64,000 bases of DNA from Singulisphaera sp045290345 (GTDB taxonomy: Bacteria; Planctomycetota; Planctomycetia; Isosphaerales; Isosphaeraceae), in assembly GCF_045290345.1 (NCBI RefSeq), contig NZ_CP155447.1:9114001-9178000 (forward strand), written 5' to 3'. Position numbers and translations under genes: made by a program. The notes under the pieces are model-generated. The model was not told where the DNA came from and ran no database searches. It saw nothing but the letters and a program-made list of their open reading frames with translations. Shown one piece after another: positions 35,264-44,118 of the stretch (positions within the stretch are counted from its first letter, which is position 1; each line of letters starts with the position of its first letter).

Positions 35264-35917
35264 TCAGATGGGAGGAGTCGACTCTAAGATCTCGTTCGAA
35301 TATCCAAACGAGTCAAGAAATCGATCGATCAAGTGTGACTTATTCATCGACTTGGGTACGATCGCCTGGAGCTGATAAATGCGGTGGTTGATGATGTAGT
35401 AGCGAAGTACCCCAAAAGAACCTTCGTCCGACTCGAATCTCACTTCGCGGCCGTTCCACTTTTTCGCGAGCCTGATCGATTCTTGGGCGATTATCCTGGT
35501 TTTCGCGGCCGAGGCCGCCTGCTGAGCGATCGTCGTGAGAATCTCGTTTTCGCGATCGAGTGAAACGTCCGCGGGAATTTCATTCTGAATACAACCGAAC
35601 ACGGTGGCACCGTTGCCCGAGACCCATTTCAGTTCGGTCGTCTCGAAAGTGGCCGGGCCGTCAGTCACGGAACGCCTGGAAACCTCGGGATTGACCGGCA
35701 TCCAGAGGTTGCTCTGTCCGTCCGGCATCGAAACCGGTCGCCATGCCACTCGATCGGCCTCGAACGTGCTTCCTGAGCGAAACAGGGTCGTCAGAACAGT
35801 CGCCGCGACGATCACGAGGAGCGTATTTGCACCCTGAATTACCCAATGTCTCGGCCCGAATCGCTCGGCAGAAGGCGGATCCGATGGCGACATGACCCTC
35901 TGTTCCGCGTTGGCCAC
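35264..35917 (-). CDS. Membrane-anchored protein of unknown function
   Basis: The protein has 217 residues from GTG 35917, or 209 from ATG 35893. A short N-terminal tail precedes one membrane segment, WVIQGANTLLVIVAATVLTT (residues ~25-44). The rest (about 50-217) would lie outside the cytoplasm and is mixed alpha/beta. It includes WRPVSMPDGQSNLWMPV, FGCIQNEIPADVSLDREN and a C-terminal RYYIINHRIYQLQAIVPKSM followed by a helix. That last segment resembles the end of proteins in which a strand pair precedes a helix with F..SF, seen in several planctomycete secreted proteins. I do not recognise a family. It precedes arsR on the same strand by about 200 bases. Confidence 0.75.
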   Translation of the reverse strand: MANAEQRVMSPSDPPSAERFGPRHWVIQGANTLLVIVAATVLTTLFRSGSTFEADRVAWRPVSMPDGQSNLWMPVNPEVSRRSVTDGPATFETTELKWVSGNGATVFGCIQNEIPADVSLDRENEILTTIAQQAASAAKTRIIAQESIRLAKKWNGREVRFESDEGSFGVLRYYIINHRIYQLQAIVPKSMNKSHLIDRFLDSFGYSNEILESTPPI

Positions 35918-36231
35918 ATAGATTTTCGGGAAATCCGCTTCTCGTCATTGTGCATGTCTCTTCATGATACCCTGGCTCGTGACGCATGCCAACAGTCATT
36001 CAATGAGCGAGGACCCCGGCACGGTGGCGAATTTACAATTCGAAACAGTGGATCGCTGGAAGCTCGGATCCACGACTTCCGCGACCCACCGCCGCCGTTC
36101 TTCTCACGGAGTGGGGCCGATCTCTGGTCTGGTTCTGGGGCCAGCGATCACTCGTAGCCTGATTGACTGTGTCATTGATCGAACACCTTGATATCACGAT
36201 GATTCATTTCAAAGACCTGGGAGTCAGTTCT
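35918..36231. other. Divergent intergenic region upstream of GNAT gene
   Basis: These ~314 bases lie between divergent genes. The GNAT frame can extend upstream to 36163. I see no gene with a good start. A GGGAG at about 36219-36223 supports the GTG start at 36232. Confidence 0.3.
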
Positions 36232-37071
36232 GTGATTCAAATCAGGAGGATGGTTCGCAAGGACATAGCCCACGGAATGCGTCTCAAGGACCAGGCGGGC
36301 TGGAATCAGGTTAACCGAGACTGGCAGCGTCTGTTCGACTTGCAGCCGGACGGTTGTTTCGTCGCGGAGTTCGACGGCAGGCCGGTCGGCACCGTGGTCA
36401 CCTGCCGCTTCGAGCAGGTGGCCTGGGTCGCGATGATGCTGGTCGATGAGGCCTACCGGGGCCAAGGCATCGGCCGAAAACTCATGACCAGGGCCATCGA
36501 GGAACTCGATCGCCATGAGATTCGATCCATCCGCCTGGACGCCACGCCGTTCGGTCAGCCGCTTTATGAATCGCTCGGTTTCGCCCCGGAATCGACATTG
36601 ATCCGGTTCGCGGGGATCTTGAGCCCGGTTGTTGAAAACGAGGCGATTCCCGCCTGGAATCAACCGGGACGTGAGCATGAACTGCTTGCCCTCGATCGTG
36701 AAGTGACCGGAACCGACCGAGGTGCGCTGATCGCTCGCCTGTTCGCCGAGCATGGGGAGTCTCTACGCGTCGTCGAAACGGATCAGGGCGTGAAAGGCTT
36801 TCTGATGTCGCGTCCCGGCTCGAATTCGCGCCAAATCGGGCCCTGCATTGCGGACGAGACCGCCGGCCGAAGGCTACTTGCCGACGCCGGGCGGAGATAC
36901 GCAGGCGAGCCGGTAGTCATCGATATTCCATCCAGCCACGACCAAGCGATCGAGATCGTCGAGGCGCTTGGCTTGAAGCCTTTACGCCAGCTACTTCGCA
37001 TGGGCCGGGGCCCTCGGGTCATCGAGGATCTGTCCCGGCTCTGGGCCAGCGCGGGGCCGGAGAAGGGCTAA
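36232..37071 (+). CDS. GNAT-family N-acetyltransferase with C-terminal YitH-type domain
   Basis: The start chosen is GTG 36232 (279 residues), because GGGAG lies about eight bases upstream and the sequence then begins VIQIRRMVRKDIAHG. ATG 36199 and 36163 are alternatives. The N-terminal GNAT fold shows DGCFVAEFDGRPVGTVVTC, the acetyl-CoA motif VDEAYRGQGIGRKLMTRAI near residue 85, and LDATPFGQPLYESLGFAPE. The C-terminal half (about 150-279) has QGVKGFLMSRPGSNSRQIGP and AGEPVVIDIPSS, matching the Acetyltransf_18/YitH-type second domain. The acceptor substrate is unknown. The gene stands alone. Confidence 0.86.
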   Translation: MIQIRRMVRKDIAHGMRLKDQAGWNQVNRDWQRLFDLQPDGCFVAEFDGRPVGTVVTCRFEQVAWVAMMLVDEAYRGQGIGRKLMTRAIEELDRHEIRSIRLDATPFGQPLYESLGFAPESTLIRFAGILSPVVENEAIPAWNQPGREHELLALDREVTGTDRGALIARLFAEHGESLRVVETDQGVKGFLMSRPGSNSRQIGPCIADETAGRRLLADAGRRYAGEPVVIDIPSSHDQAIEIVEALGLKPLRQLLRMGRGPRVIEDLSRLWASAGPEKG

Positions 37072-37488
37072 CCGGAGGACGCATTGCACTTGTTGAGGAT
37101 CGTCAAACCGGATCAGGCCTGGTCGACGATCTTGCTGAGATCGATCAGGGACATCTGTCGGCCCGCTCCGCAATGTCTCGAGTCGGATGCTGGTTGCGTG
37201 GCTTATCCGGATAGGTGATGTTAAGGACAAGTCTTTTGCTAGCAAGGTATGTGCAATGGTCGTCCACGGTCATGGCCCCCGGCGTAACGACCTCGACGTG
37301 ATCGGTACGATCTTCATTGAAGTCGGATTTGTCGCCGTGAGAGGGATGCCAGGCCCAGGCGAGAAAGCGCCCCGGAGCACGCCGACTGCGTTCATGAGCC
37401 GACGGCTTCCGGTCGGGGTTGCGGGTTGAACTCAGCACGAAATCGGAAACGCCGCGGGATCGAGCGGCGTCCCATCGACTCGGTTCAT
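37072..37488. other. Intergenic region with a possible remnant reading frame
   Basis: These 417 bases lie between convergent genes. A minus-strand frame (37145-37492) has native-looking codon use in one part, encoding FLAWAWHPSHGDKSDFNEDR and a following VEVVTPGAMTVDDH. It lacks a good start and matches no family I know. It could be the remnant of a lost gene. No terminator is evident. Confidence 0.3.
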
Positions 37489-38931
37489 TCAAGGAGCCGC
37501 CTTTTTGGCGGCCTTTCGCTGTGCGGCGGCTTTCTTTTGAGCCCCCTTTTTGGTCGCCGGCCCTTCCTTGTTCCCTCCGATGTCGGCATGATCAAGCGTT
37601 GGGAAGGACTTGGCTAACTCGGCCTTCTTGGCGGAATACTCCGGCAAAGCGGCGAGGTTCGTCCACTCGTTCGGGTCCTTGGTCTCGTCGTAGAGTTCTT
37701 CGTCGCCATTGGCGTAACGGATGTAGCGCCAGTCCTCCGTGCGGACGGTGTGATTCTTGAATCGGTAGGTCGTGAGAGCGGGTTGGTCCCAGCTCGACTT
37801 GGGATCGCTGAGCAGTGGCCGTAGGCTTCGCCCCTCGACGTGTTTCGGCGTCGGAATCCCGCAGAGATCCATCAGAGTCGGGTAGACCGACATCAAGTCG
37901 ACCGGACGATCGCAGGCGACGTTCGGCTTCGTCAATCCGGGGACGACCCAGATCATCGGTGAGCGAGTGGACTCTTCCCAGAGGGCGAACTTCCGCCAGT
38001 GGTGCTTCTCGCCGAGGTGCCAGCCGTGATCGGACCAGAAGACGACGATCGTGTTGTCGCGGTACTCACTCTTGTCAAACGCATCCATCAGCCGGCCGAT
38101 CATGGCGTCCGAGTAGGTGATGGCGGCGAGATAGCTCTGGATCGCTTCTTTCCAGCGCCCTGAGGCCAGGATCCTGGCGTGATCGGTCTCGGGGTGAGCC
38201 ATCCGGAGTCCGGCAGGGGGAATATCGTCGAGGTCAGTCTTGAGGTAGGGAGGAAGTTTGATCTGGTCGAGCGGGTGCATGTCGTAATACTTGCGCGGGA
38301 CGTTCCAGGGCATGTGCGGCTTATGCAGGCCGCAGGCGAGGAAAAACGGCTTGTCGTGCTTCTTCTGCAACTGGTCGATCGCGTAGCCGGTAATCTTCCA
38401 CTCGCGAAGGTCCTCGTCCTTGCAGTCAATGGGAGCGAAGGCAATCCCATCGACTCCTGTGTCACCGGTAGGCTTGGGGTCGGGCTCCACGTTCGTCAGG
38501 TAGTCGTCCCACTCGCCGGGACGTTTGTAGGCCTCGTGGTAAATCTTCCCCGCCCCGCGGACCTCGTATCCTGCCTTGCGGAATTGCGTGGTGAGCATCA
38601 ACTCTTCCGGCATGACCGTGCGCCAGTCGTTGCCGTTATCATAAACGCCAGAAGTCGATGGCCGCAGCCCTGACATCAACGAGGCACGCGAGGGATTGCA
38701 GACCGGCGCCGCGCAATAATTGCGGGTGAAGTAAACGCCTCGCGAGGCAAGCTTGTCGAGGTTTGGCGTCATCGTCTGAGGGTTACGACCGAGATAGCCA
38801 ACCCAGTCGCGCATGTCGTCCACCGCGATGAACAGCACATTCGGTCGCGTGACCGTCGGCTCGGCCGCGGAAAGTAGTGTCGGCACTCCGAAGAGCGCAG
38901 CGACCAGGGAAAGTAAGTGACGGCGAGGCAT
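37489..38931 (-). CDS. Exported sulfatase, iduronate-2-sulfatase-like
   Basis: From the ATG at 38931 the protein has 480 residues with a signal peptide (HLLSLVAALFGVPTLLSAAE). The metal site NVLFIAVDDMRDWVGYLG follows. The formylglycine motif CAAPVCNPSRASLMSGLRPS lies near residue 70 and contains CNPSR. HKPHMPWNVPRKYYDMHP near residue 205 and IVVFWSDHGWHLGEKHHWRK near residue 300 are typical of iduronate-2-sulfatase and choline-sulfatase-like enzymes. The C-terminal tail is very rich in Lys and Ala (KKGAQKKAAAQRKAAKKAAP), perhaps for binding an anionic polymer. It is transcribed in the same direction as the esterase 247 bases upstream, with a strong hairpin between them. Confidence 0.93.
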   Translation of the reverse strand: MPRRHLLSLVAALFGVPTLLSAAEPTVTRPNVLFIAVDDMRDWVGYLGRNPQTMTPNLDKLASRGVYFTRNYCAAPVCNPSRASLMSGLRPSTSGVYDNGNDWRTVMPEELMLTTQFRKAGYEVRGAGKIYHEAYKRPGEWDDYLTNVEPDPKPTGDTGVDGIAFAPIDCKDEDLREWKITGYAIDQLQKKHDKPFFLACGLHKPHMPWNVPRKYYDMHPLDQIKLPPYLKTDLDDIPPAGLRMAHPETDHARILASGRWKEAIQSYLAAITYSDAMIGRLMDAFDKSEYRDNTIVVFWSDHGWHLGEKHHWRKFALWEESTRSPMIWVVPGLTKPNVACDRPVDLMSVYPTLMDLCGIPTPKHVEGRSLRPLLSDPKSSWDQPALTTYRFKNHTVRTEDWRYIRYANGDEELYDETKDPNEWTNLAALPEYSAKKAELAKSFPTLDHADIGGNKEGPATKKGAQKKAAAQRKAAKKAAP

Positions 38932-39124
38932 GAATTGACTCCGGATCGTGTCGCGACCTTGATTGGGGACGGTCGGTCCACAACGACGTTTTACCAATGG
39001 CGAATTTTCAGATTTTGAGTGGTGTTGCGTCTATGGCAACTGTGGGCGGGGCGCCCACACATTCAGCGAATTGAAGTCCGTGGGGGCGGGGGGAGTAAGC
39101 TTCTCGTTCAACGAGCTCGATGTG

Positions 39125-39155
39125 GACGAGGAGCCTGGAAGCCAGGCTCCTCGTC
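39125..39155 (-). terminator. Strong hairpin behind the esterase gene
   Basis: A perfect 13-bp stem (GACGAGGAGCCTG / CAGGCTCCTCGTC) encloses a five-base loop. It lies 23 bases past the stop of the minus-strand esterase and before the sulfatase gene. No U-run follows on the minus strand, so it may act as a terminator of the U-poor type or as an mRNA-stabilising hairpin. Confidence 0.55.
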
Positions 39156-39177
39156 GGTTTGGCTGAATCTGATTCCC

Positions 39178-40119
39178 TCACTTGGCCGTGGCGGGTTGAC
39201 CTTGCGTGAGGAACCCACGTCCTTTGAGCCAGGTGGCACAGAGCTTCGGCCACGCCTGGAACGCCTCGTTCGGGGGGATCTTGTCAGCCCAACCCGTCCC
39301 GAGACCCAATCCATGCTGTCCCTTCTCGAACAGGTGCAACTCGACGGGCACCTTGGCTTTGCGAAGCGCCAGGGCGAACTGCAGGCTATTCTCGGGGACG
39401 ACTCCATTGTCCTCATTCGTGTGCGCCAGGAATGTGGGGGGAGTGTCCTTTGTCACCTGTGTCTCGTTCGAGAGGCTTTCGACCAGCTCCTTCGGGGGAT
39501 TCTCTCCGAGCAAACTCTTCAGCGAGCCGGTATGCCCGGCGGGCGTCCCCATGGCGATGACCGGATAGATCAGAATTGCCAGGTCAGGTCGGCTACTCTG
39601 ACGTTCGATCGGATCGTTGGCGTCCGCCTTTCCTCCGTCGAAATGAGTGGCAGTCGTCGAGGCGAGGTGTCCGCCCGCTGAAAAGCCGATGATGGCGACG
39701 CGTTTCGGGTCCAGATCCCACTCCGACGCCCTCGCCCTGACCGTCCGAATGGCTCGTTGGGCATCCTCGAGCATCCGGGGATGCTTGTACTGCGGAGCAA
39801 GTCGGTACTTCAAGACGAATGCGGTCAGCCCCAGCGAACGGGCCCATTCGGCGACGTCTTTCCCTTCGTGTTCGGTCGCGAGAAATTGGTAGCCACCCCC
39901 CGGACAAATGACGATGGAGCCGCCGTTCACCTTGGCAACGTCGGGCCGGTAGACCGTGATCGTTGGCACGTCGTCAGCGTGAAACTCATCACCAGTCTTA
40001 GTTCCCAGTGCGCCTGGAGCCCCCTTAGCCCAGAGGGGGAAAGTCTTCGGCTCCTCGGCCGCGACGACACCGGAGGCCGCCACGAGGAAAGCCATGAACG
40101 CTCCGAAATTGGTCCACAT
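39178..40119 (-). CDS. Exported alpha/beta-hydrolase (esterase, BD-FAE type)
   Basis: The protein has 313 residues with a signal peptide (FMAFLVAASGVVAAEEP). The alpha/beta-hydrolase fold shows the oxyanion region SIVICPGGGYQFLATEHEG near residue 70 and the nucleophile elbow RVAIIGFSAGGHLASTTA near residue 140 (GxSxG as GFSAG). The acid is Asp in HTNEDNGVVPENS near residue 230, and the catalytic His is in FEKGQHGLGLG near residue 272. This is the layout of planctomycete and Bacteroidota acetyl-xylan or feruloyl-type esterases. It probably deacylates plant or algal polysaccharides, in keeping with the neighbouring sulfatase. Confidence 0.9.
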   Translation of the reverse strand: MWTNFGAFMAFLVAASGVVAAEEPKTFPLWAKGAPGALGTKTGDEFHADDVPTITVYRPDVAKVNGGSIVICPGGGYQFLATEHEGKDVAEWARSLGLTAFVLKYRLAPQYKHPRMLEDAQRAIRTVRARASEWDLDPKRVAIIGFSAGGHLASTTATHFDGGKADANDPIERQSSRPDLAILIYPVIAMGTPAGHTGSLKSLLGENPPKELVESLSNETQVTKDTPPTFLAHTNEDNGVVPENSLQFALALRKAKVPVELHLFEKGQHGLGLGTGWADKIPPNEAFQAWPKLCATWLKGRGFLTQGQPATAK

Positions 40120-40390
40120 GATTTGGGTTGCCTCGCGAGAAAATCCGGGAGATTCGGGTGCGAGGTTCCAGTGTGGCGGGACTGTGCTGCCCTGTCAAAT
40201 CACCCGCCGAGTGGTTTTTTCCGTCAGATCGCGTTCACGAAAGTCGCCTGGAAACGATGGGGTTCGTGCACTTTCCTCGCGATGCGACTGCCTGATTTCG
40301 CGCCAACGGGTGGCCTCAAGGCAGAGGCCCACCTTATAATCGACTCCTGAAAAATCTGATTCGGTGGTTCAGCGAGGGGAACGGAGCACG

Positions 40391-41674
40391 ATGACCCGCA
40401 CTGCGACTTTAACTTACGGCGACCAGACCATCGAACTTCCCGTGATCGAGGGCACGGAGGGGGAGTTGGGGGTGGATATCTCGCAGCTGCGGGCCAAGAC
40501 CGGCTTGATCACGCTGGATCCTGGTTTCGGCAATACCGGCTCGTGCCAGAGCGGCGTGACCTTTATTGATGGGGATCGAGGAATCCTCCGTTACCGTGGG
40601 TTGCCGATCGAAGAACTCGCCGAGAATTCCACGTTCATCGAGACCGCCTGGCTCCTCATCAACGGCAAACTCCCCAACGCCGCCGAACTCGACCAGTTTA
40701 GCAAGCGGCTGACAAAGCATGCACCCTTGCATGAGGGCTTCAAGAATCATTTCGAGGGGTTCCCGCTGAATGCGCCGCCGATGGCGATCCTCTCGGCGAT
40801 GATCAACACCCTCTCGAGCTCCTCGTGCGATGGGCAGAAGACTCCTGAGGACGGGATTGACGAGCTTTCCGCCAAGCTGATGAGCAAGGTTCGGACGATC
40901 GCCGCTTACTCATACCGGAGGTCGCTCGGGCTTCCCTTCATCTATCCGGACCCGAAGCTTCGGTACGTGGCCAACTTCCTCCACATGATGTTCTCGATGC
41001 CGTACGAGCAACACATCGCCAGCCAGGAAGTGGTCGACGCCCTCAACCTGATTTTCATGCTGCACGCTGACCATGAGCAGAATTGCAGCACGTCGACGGT
41101 TCGGGTCGTCGGTTCGAGTAAAGCCAACCTCTATGCGTCGTGCGCCGCGGGTGTGGGGGCACTTTGGGGACCGTTGCATGGTGGGGCGAACGTGGCCGTG
41201 CTCGAGATGCTCGAAGCAATCCACAAGGGGGGGATGTCGGCCGCAGATGCCCTGGCGCTGGCTAAGGACAAGCAGAGCGGGTTCAAACTGATGGGTTTCG
41301 GGCATCGGGTCTACAAGAACTTTGACCCCAGAGCTTTGATCCTCAAGCGCGCCGCCGACAAGGTTCTCGAGCGTCTGGGCGTGCGAGATCCACTCCTCGA
41401 CGTAGCTCGGAAGCTTGAGGAACTTGCGCTGATCGACCCGTACTTCGTCGAGCGGAAGCTCTACCCCAACGTCGACTTTTACAGTGGCATCATCATGCGA
41501 GCGATCGGCATTCCGACGTCCATGTTTACGGTCATCTTCGCGATCGGGCGGATGCCCGGATGGATCGCGCATTGGAAAGAGCAAAATCAAGACGGAGCGA
41601 GTCGGATCGCGCGTCCTCGTCAGATCTACATCGGGCCGAAGCAACTGTCCTATACGCCGATCGATCAACGTTGA
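40391..41674 (+). CDS. gltA: Citrate synthase
   Basis: From the ATG at 40391 (GGAG about five bases upstream) the protein has 427 residues, the normal length for the hexameric bacterial type. It shows DPGFGNTGSCQSGVTFIDGD near residue 40, LRYRGLPIEELAENSTFIE, and the catalytic His regions LHADHEQNCSTSTVRVVGSS and LWGPLHGGANVAVLEML near residues 225-275. The third catalytic segment is GFGHRVYKNFDPRA near residue 305, with the Asp in VDFYSGIIMRAIG near 365. It condenses oxaloacetate with acetyl-CoA at the start of the TCA cycle. It stands alone, divergent from the esterase. A start nine codons upstream is possible but has no ribosome binding site. Confidence 0.96.
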   Translation: MTRTATLTYGDQTIELPVIEGTEGELGVDISQLRAKTGLITLDPGFGNTGSCQSGVTFIDGDRGILRYRGLPIEELAENSTFIETAWLLINGKLPNAAELDQFSKRLTKHAPLHEGFKNHFEGFPLNAPPMAILSAMINTLSSSSCDGQKTPEDGIDELSAKLMSKVRTIAAYSYRRSLGLPFIYPDPKLRYVANFLHMMFSMPYEQHIASQEVVDALNLIFMLHADHEQNCSTSTVRVVGSSKANLYASCAAGVGALWGPLHGGANVAVLEMLEAIHKGGMSAADALALAKDKQSGFKLMGFGHRVYKNFDPRALILKRAADKVLERLGVRDPLLDVARKLEELALIDPYFVERKLYPNVDFYSGIIMRAIGIPTSMFTVIFAIGRMPGWIAHWKEQNQDGASRIARPRQIYIGPKQLSYTPIDQR

Positions 41675-41876
41675 ACCGGTTCCGAAGAACCAGGCGACTG
41701 ACTTGATTTCATGATGTACGCCGGCCGACACGAGACACGACTGAGCATCGAATCCTTGTGTGCTTGTCTGTTGTCGCGAAATCGTGATCAGCGTCACATG
41801 TCGTCGAGATCGCCTGGTTCTTCGTCGCGCTCTTCGTGATGGCGGCCGCGACGTTTCGAAAAAGGCCGGGCCCCTG

Positions 41877-42271
41877 CCCCACCGAATCTCATTTTTCATC
41901 GTTGCCGATGAACTCGGGTCGAAAAAAGTGGGGTTTCACATATCAGAGCTCCAGACGCCGAACCTCGACCGCCATGCCTCGGCTGGGGTTCAGCGGGAGC
42001 TTCATTGAGGTTTGGCCGATCTGTCCACCCCTCCGCACGGCCCTACTCCCCGGGCTCAGTCCCAGCCAGTTCAATATTCTGGGGCCAATCGGCGGACGAA
42101 GCGACCAGGCCGTATCCCCGAGTCCATGATCCTGGCTACTTGCTCGAGAGCCGGGGTTATTCGAGTGCGCTCCGCGAGACCGGGCCCTTGGCCAGCGTCC
42201 CGATGTTGGGCCCCGCCAGTTCGGCATCGAGCGCATGTACGCTCCAAGGCTCACCTCATCGCGCCAATTGA
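41877..42271 (+). pseudogene. Remnant of a sulfatase gene with frameshifts
   Basis: Three pieces in three frames line up with the start of a sulfatase. The first (41877-41995) reads RISFFIVADELGSKKVGFHI and SELQTPNLDRHASAGV, matching the usual metal-site and TPNLDRLAAEGV segments. The second (from 42001) reads FIEVWPICPPLRTALLPG, which keeps the CxPxR formylglycine motif. The third (from 42131) reads PGYLLESRGYSSALRETG, matching the LKEAGYATALVGKW-type segment. No intact frame, start or downstream half remains. It sits between citrate synthase and an esterase fusion. The order and spacing of the motifs make chance unlikely, though the match is by eye. Confidence 0.6.
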
Positions 42272-42378
42272 GATCTCGGTCGGGGCCTGATGTTGCATTG
42301 CCTGCGCCTGGGCTAGAATCTTGCCCTGCGTGTCCCTGCACGAGGCTGTCCTCTGGCTCGAACGGAGATCCTTCGCCG

Positions 42379-44118
42379 ATGATGCTTCCCCATCACCGTA
42401 TTCTTGTTCTCTTGACGATCGTGTCGCTTCCCGCGACGTCGTTCGCCTTGGGTGCGGACGTCCCCGAAACGGGGAAAGATGTTCCCAAGGGTGTCGTGAC
42501 CAAGTACACCTTCGACCAGAGCAAGATTTTTCCGGGCACGGTGCGTGATTACTGGATTTACGTGCCTCAGCAGTACGACCCGGCCAAGCCCGCCTGCGTC
42601 TATGTGAACCAAGACAACGTTCAGTTCAATGCGCCCGCCGTCTTTGATCGCCTGATTCATGCGAAGGAGATCCCGGTCGTGATCGGGGTCTTTGTCACGC
42701 ACGGACGTGTCAAGGCCCTCGCCGACTCGGCGCTCGATCGTTTCAATCGAAGCTATGAATATGATGGCCTTGGCGATCAATACGCCCGCTTTCTGCTCGA
42801 GGAGATCTTGCCCGAAGTCGAGAAAAAGTCGACTTCGGATGGCCGACCCATTCGCCTCTCAAAGGATGGCAACGACCGTTGCATTGGAGGTTCGAGCAGT
42901 GGAGCCATCGCCGCATTCACCGCGGCCTGGGAACGCCCCGACGCCTTCCGGCGCGTGTTCAGCTCGATTGGAACCTACGTGGGCTTGCGCGGAGGCAACG
43001 TGTACCCGACGCTGCTCCGTAAGTACGAGCCAAAACCGATCCGCGTCTTTCTCCAGGATGGAAGCACCGATCTGAACATCTATGGAGGTGACTGGTGGAT
43101 GGCGAACCAGGAAATGGAACGATCTCTGAGCTTCGCCGGCTACGAGGTTCGCCATGTCTGGGGTGAAGGGGGCCACAACGCAACGCAGGCCACCGAGGTT
43201 TTTCCAGACGCGATTCGTTGGCTCTGGAAAGACTGGCCGAGTCCGGTGAAAGCCGGAGAAGGTTCTCCGCAACTCCGCGAAATCATCCACCCAGGCGAGG
43301 CCTGGACGCTCGTGGCCGACGGCTACAAATTCACGGAAGGCCCCGCATCAAACGCGAAAGGTGAGGTCTTCTTCAATGACATCCCCAACGCGAAGACGTA
43401 TAAGATCGCTCTCGACGGTACAGTGAGTCTCTTCCTTCCAGATTCCCAGAAAGCGAATGGGCAGGCCTTCGGGCCCGATGGCCGGCTCTACGTCGTGGCC
43501 ACCGGAACCGACCAAGTGCTTGCCTACGATGATGGAAAAGCGAGCGTCGTGGCTGACGGAATTCGCGGCAACGACCTGATCGTCCGAAATGATGGAACGA
43601 TTTATGTCACCAATCCCAGCCGCACCAGCACAGAGCCGAGCAAGATCTGGATGATTCGCCCGGGCGGGGAGAAGCAGGTCGTCGACACCGGTTTGAAGTT
43701 CTCCAACGGCGTGACCTTGTCACCGGACCAATCTCTTCTCTATGTCGCCGAAAGCCGTTCGCGGTGGGTCTACAGCTATCAGATTCAGGAGGATCGGACC
43801 CTCGCATTCAAGCAGAAGTACTATCATCTTCACGTACCCGACAATGCCGACGACAGCGGCGCTGATGGCATGTGCGTGGATCGCGACGGCCGGCTCTATG
43901 TGGCCACCAGAATGGGCGTTCAGGTCTGCGATCAGGCGGGCCGTGTGAATTGCATCATTCCAACGCCCAATGGCAAGGTTTCCAACCTCCGCTTTGGTGG
44001 TGAGAACTTCGACACACTCATCGCCACCTGTGGTGACCGTGTCTTCAAGCGAAAACTCAAGGTGAAGGGCGCCAATGCCTTTCAGCCTCCCCTACGTCCC
44101 GCGCCACCAAGACTATGA
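42379..44118 (+). CDS. Exported esterase fused to SMP-30/gluconolactonase domain
   Basis: From the ATG at 42379 the protein has 579 residues with a signal peptide (ILVLLTIVSLPATSFALGAD). Residues about 40-320 form an enterochelin esterase-like alpha/beta-hydrolase: YWIYVPQQYDPAKPACVYVN, the nucleophile elbow RCIGGSSSGAIAAFTAAWE near residue 170, an Asp region at FLQDGSTDLNIYGGDWWM, and the His in HVWGEGGHNATQATEVFP. Residues about 325-570 form an SMP-30/gluconolactonase beta-propeller: YKFTEGPASNAKGEVFFNDI, GPDGRLYVVATGTD, SNGVTLSPDQSLLYVAESRS and DGMCVDRDGRLYVATRMGV. The two activities may deacylate and then hydrolyse a sugar lactone, but that pairing is inference. Confidence 0.9.
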   Translation: MMLPHHRILVLLTIVSLPATSFALGADVPETGKDVPKGVVTKYTFDQSKIFPGTVRDYWIYVPQQYDPAKPACVYVNQDNVQFNAPAVFDRLIHAKEIPVVIGVFVTHGRVKALADSALDRFNRSYEYDGLGDQYARFLLEEILPEVEKKSTSDGRPIRLSKDGNDRCIGGSSSGAIAAFTAAWERPDAFRRVFSSIGTYVGLRGGNVYPTLLRKYEPKPIRVFLQDGSTDLNIYGGDWWMANQEMERSLSFAGYEVRHVWGEGGHNATQATEVFPDAIRWLWKDWPSPVKAGEGSPQLREIIHPGEAWTLVADGYKFTEGPASNAKGEVFFNDIPNAKTYKIALDGTVSLFLPDSQKANGQAFGPDGRLYVVATGTDQVLAYDDGKASVVADGIRGNDLIVRNDGTIYVTNPSRTSTEPSKIWMIRPGGEKQVVDTGLKFSNGVTLSPDQSLLYVAESRSRWVYSYQIQEDRTLAFKQKYYHLHVPDNADDSGADGMCVDRDGRLYVATRMGVQVCDQAGRVNCIIPTPNGKVSNLRFGGENFDTLIATCGDRVFKRKLKVKGANAFQPPLRPAPPRL

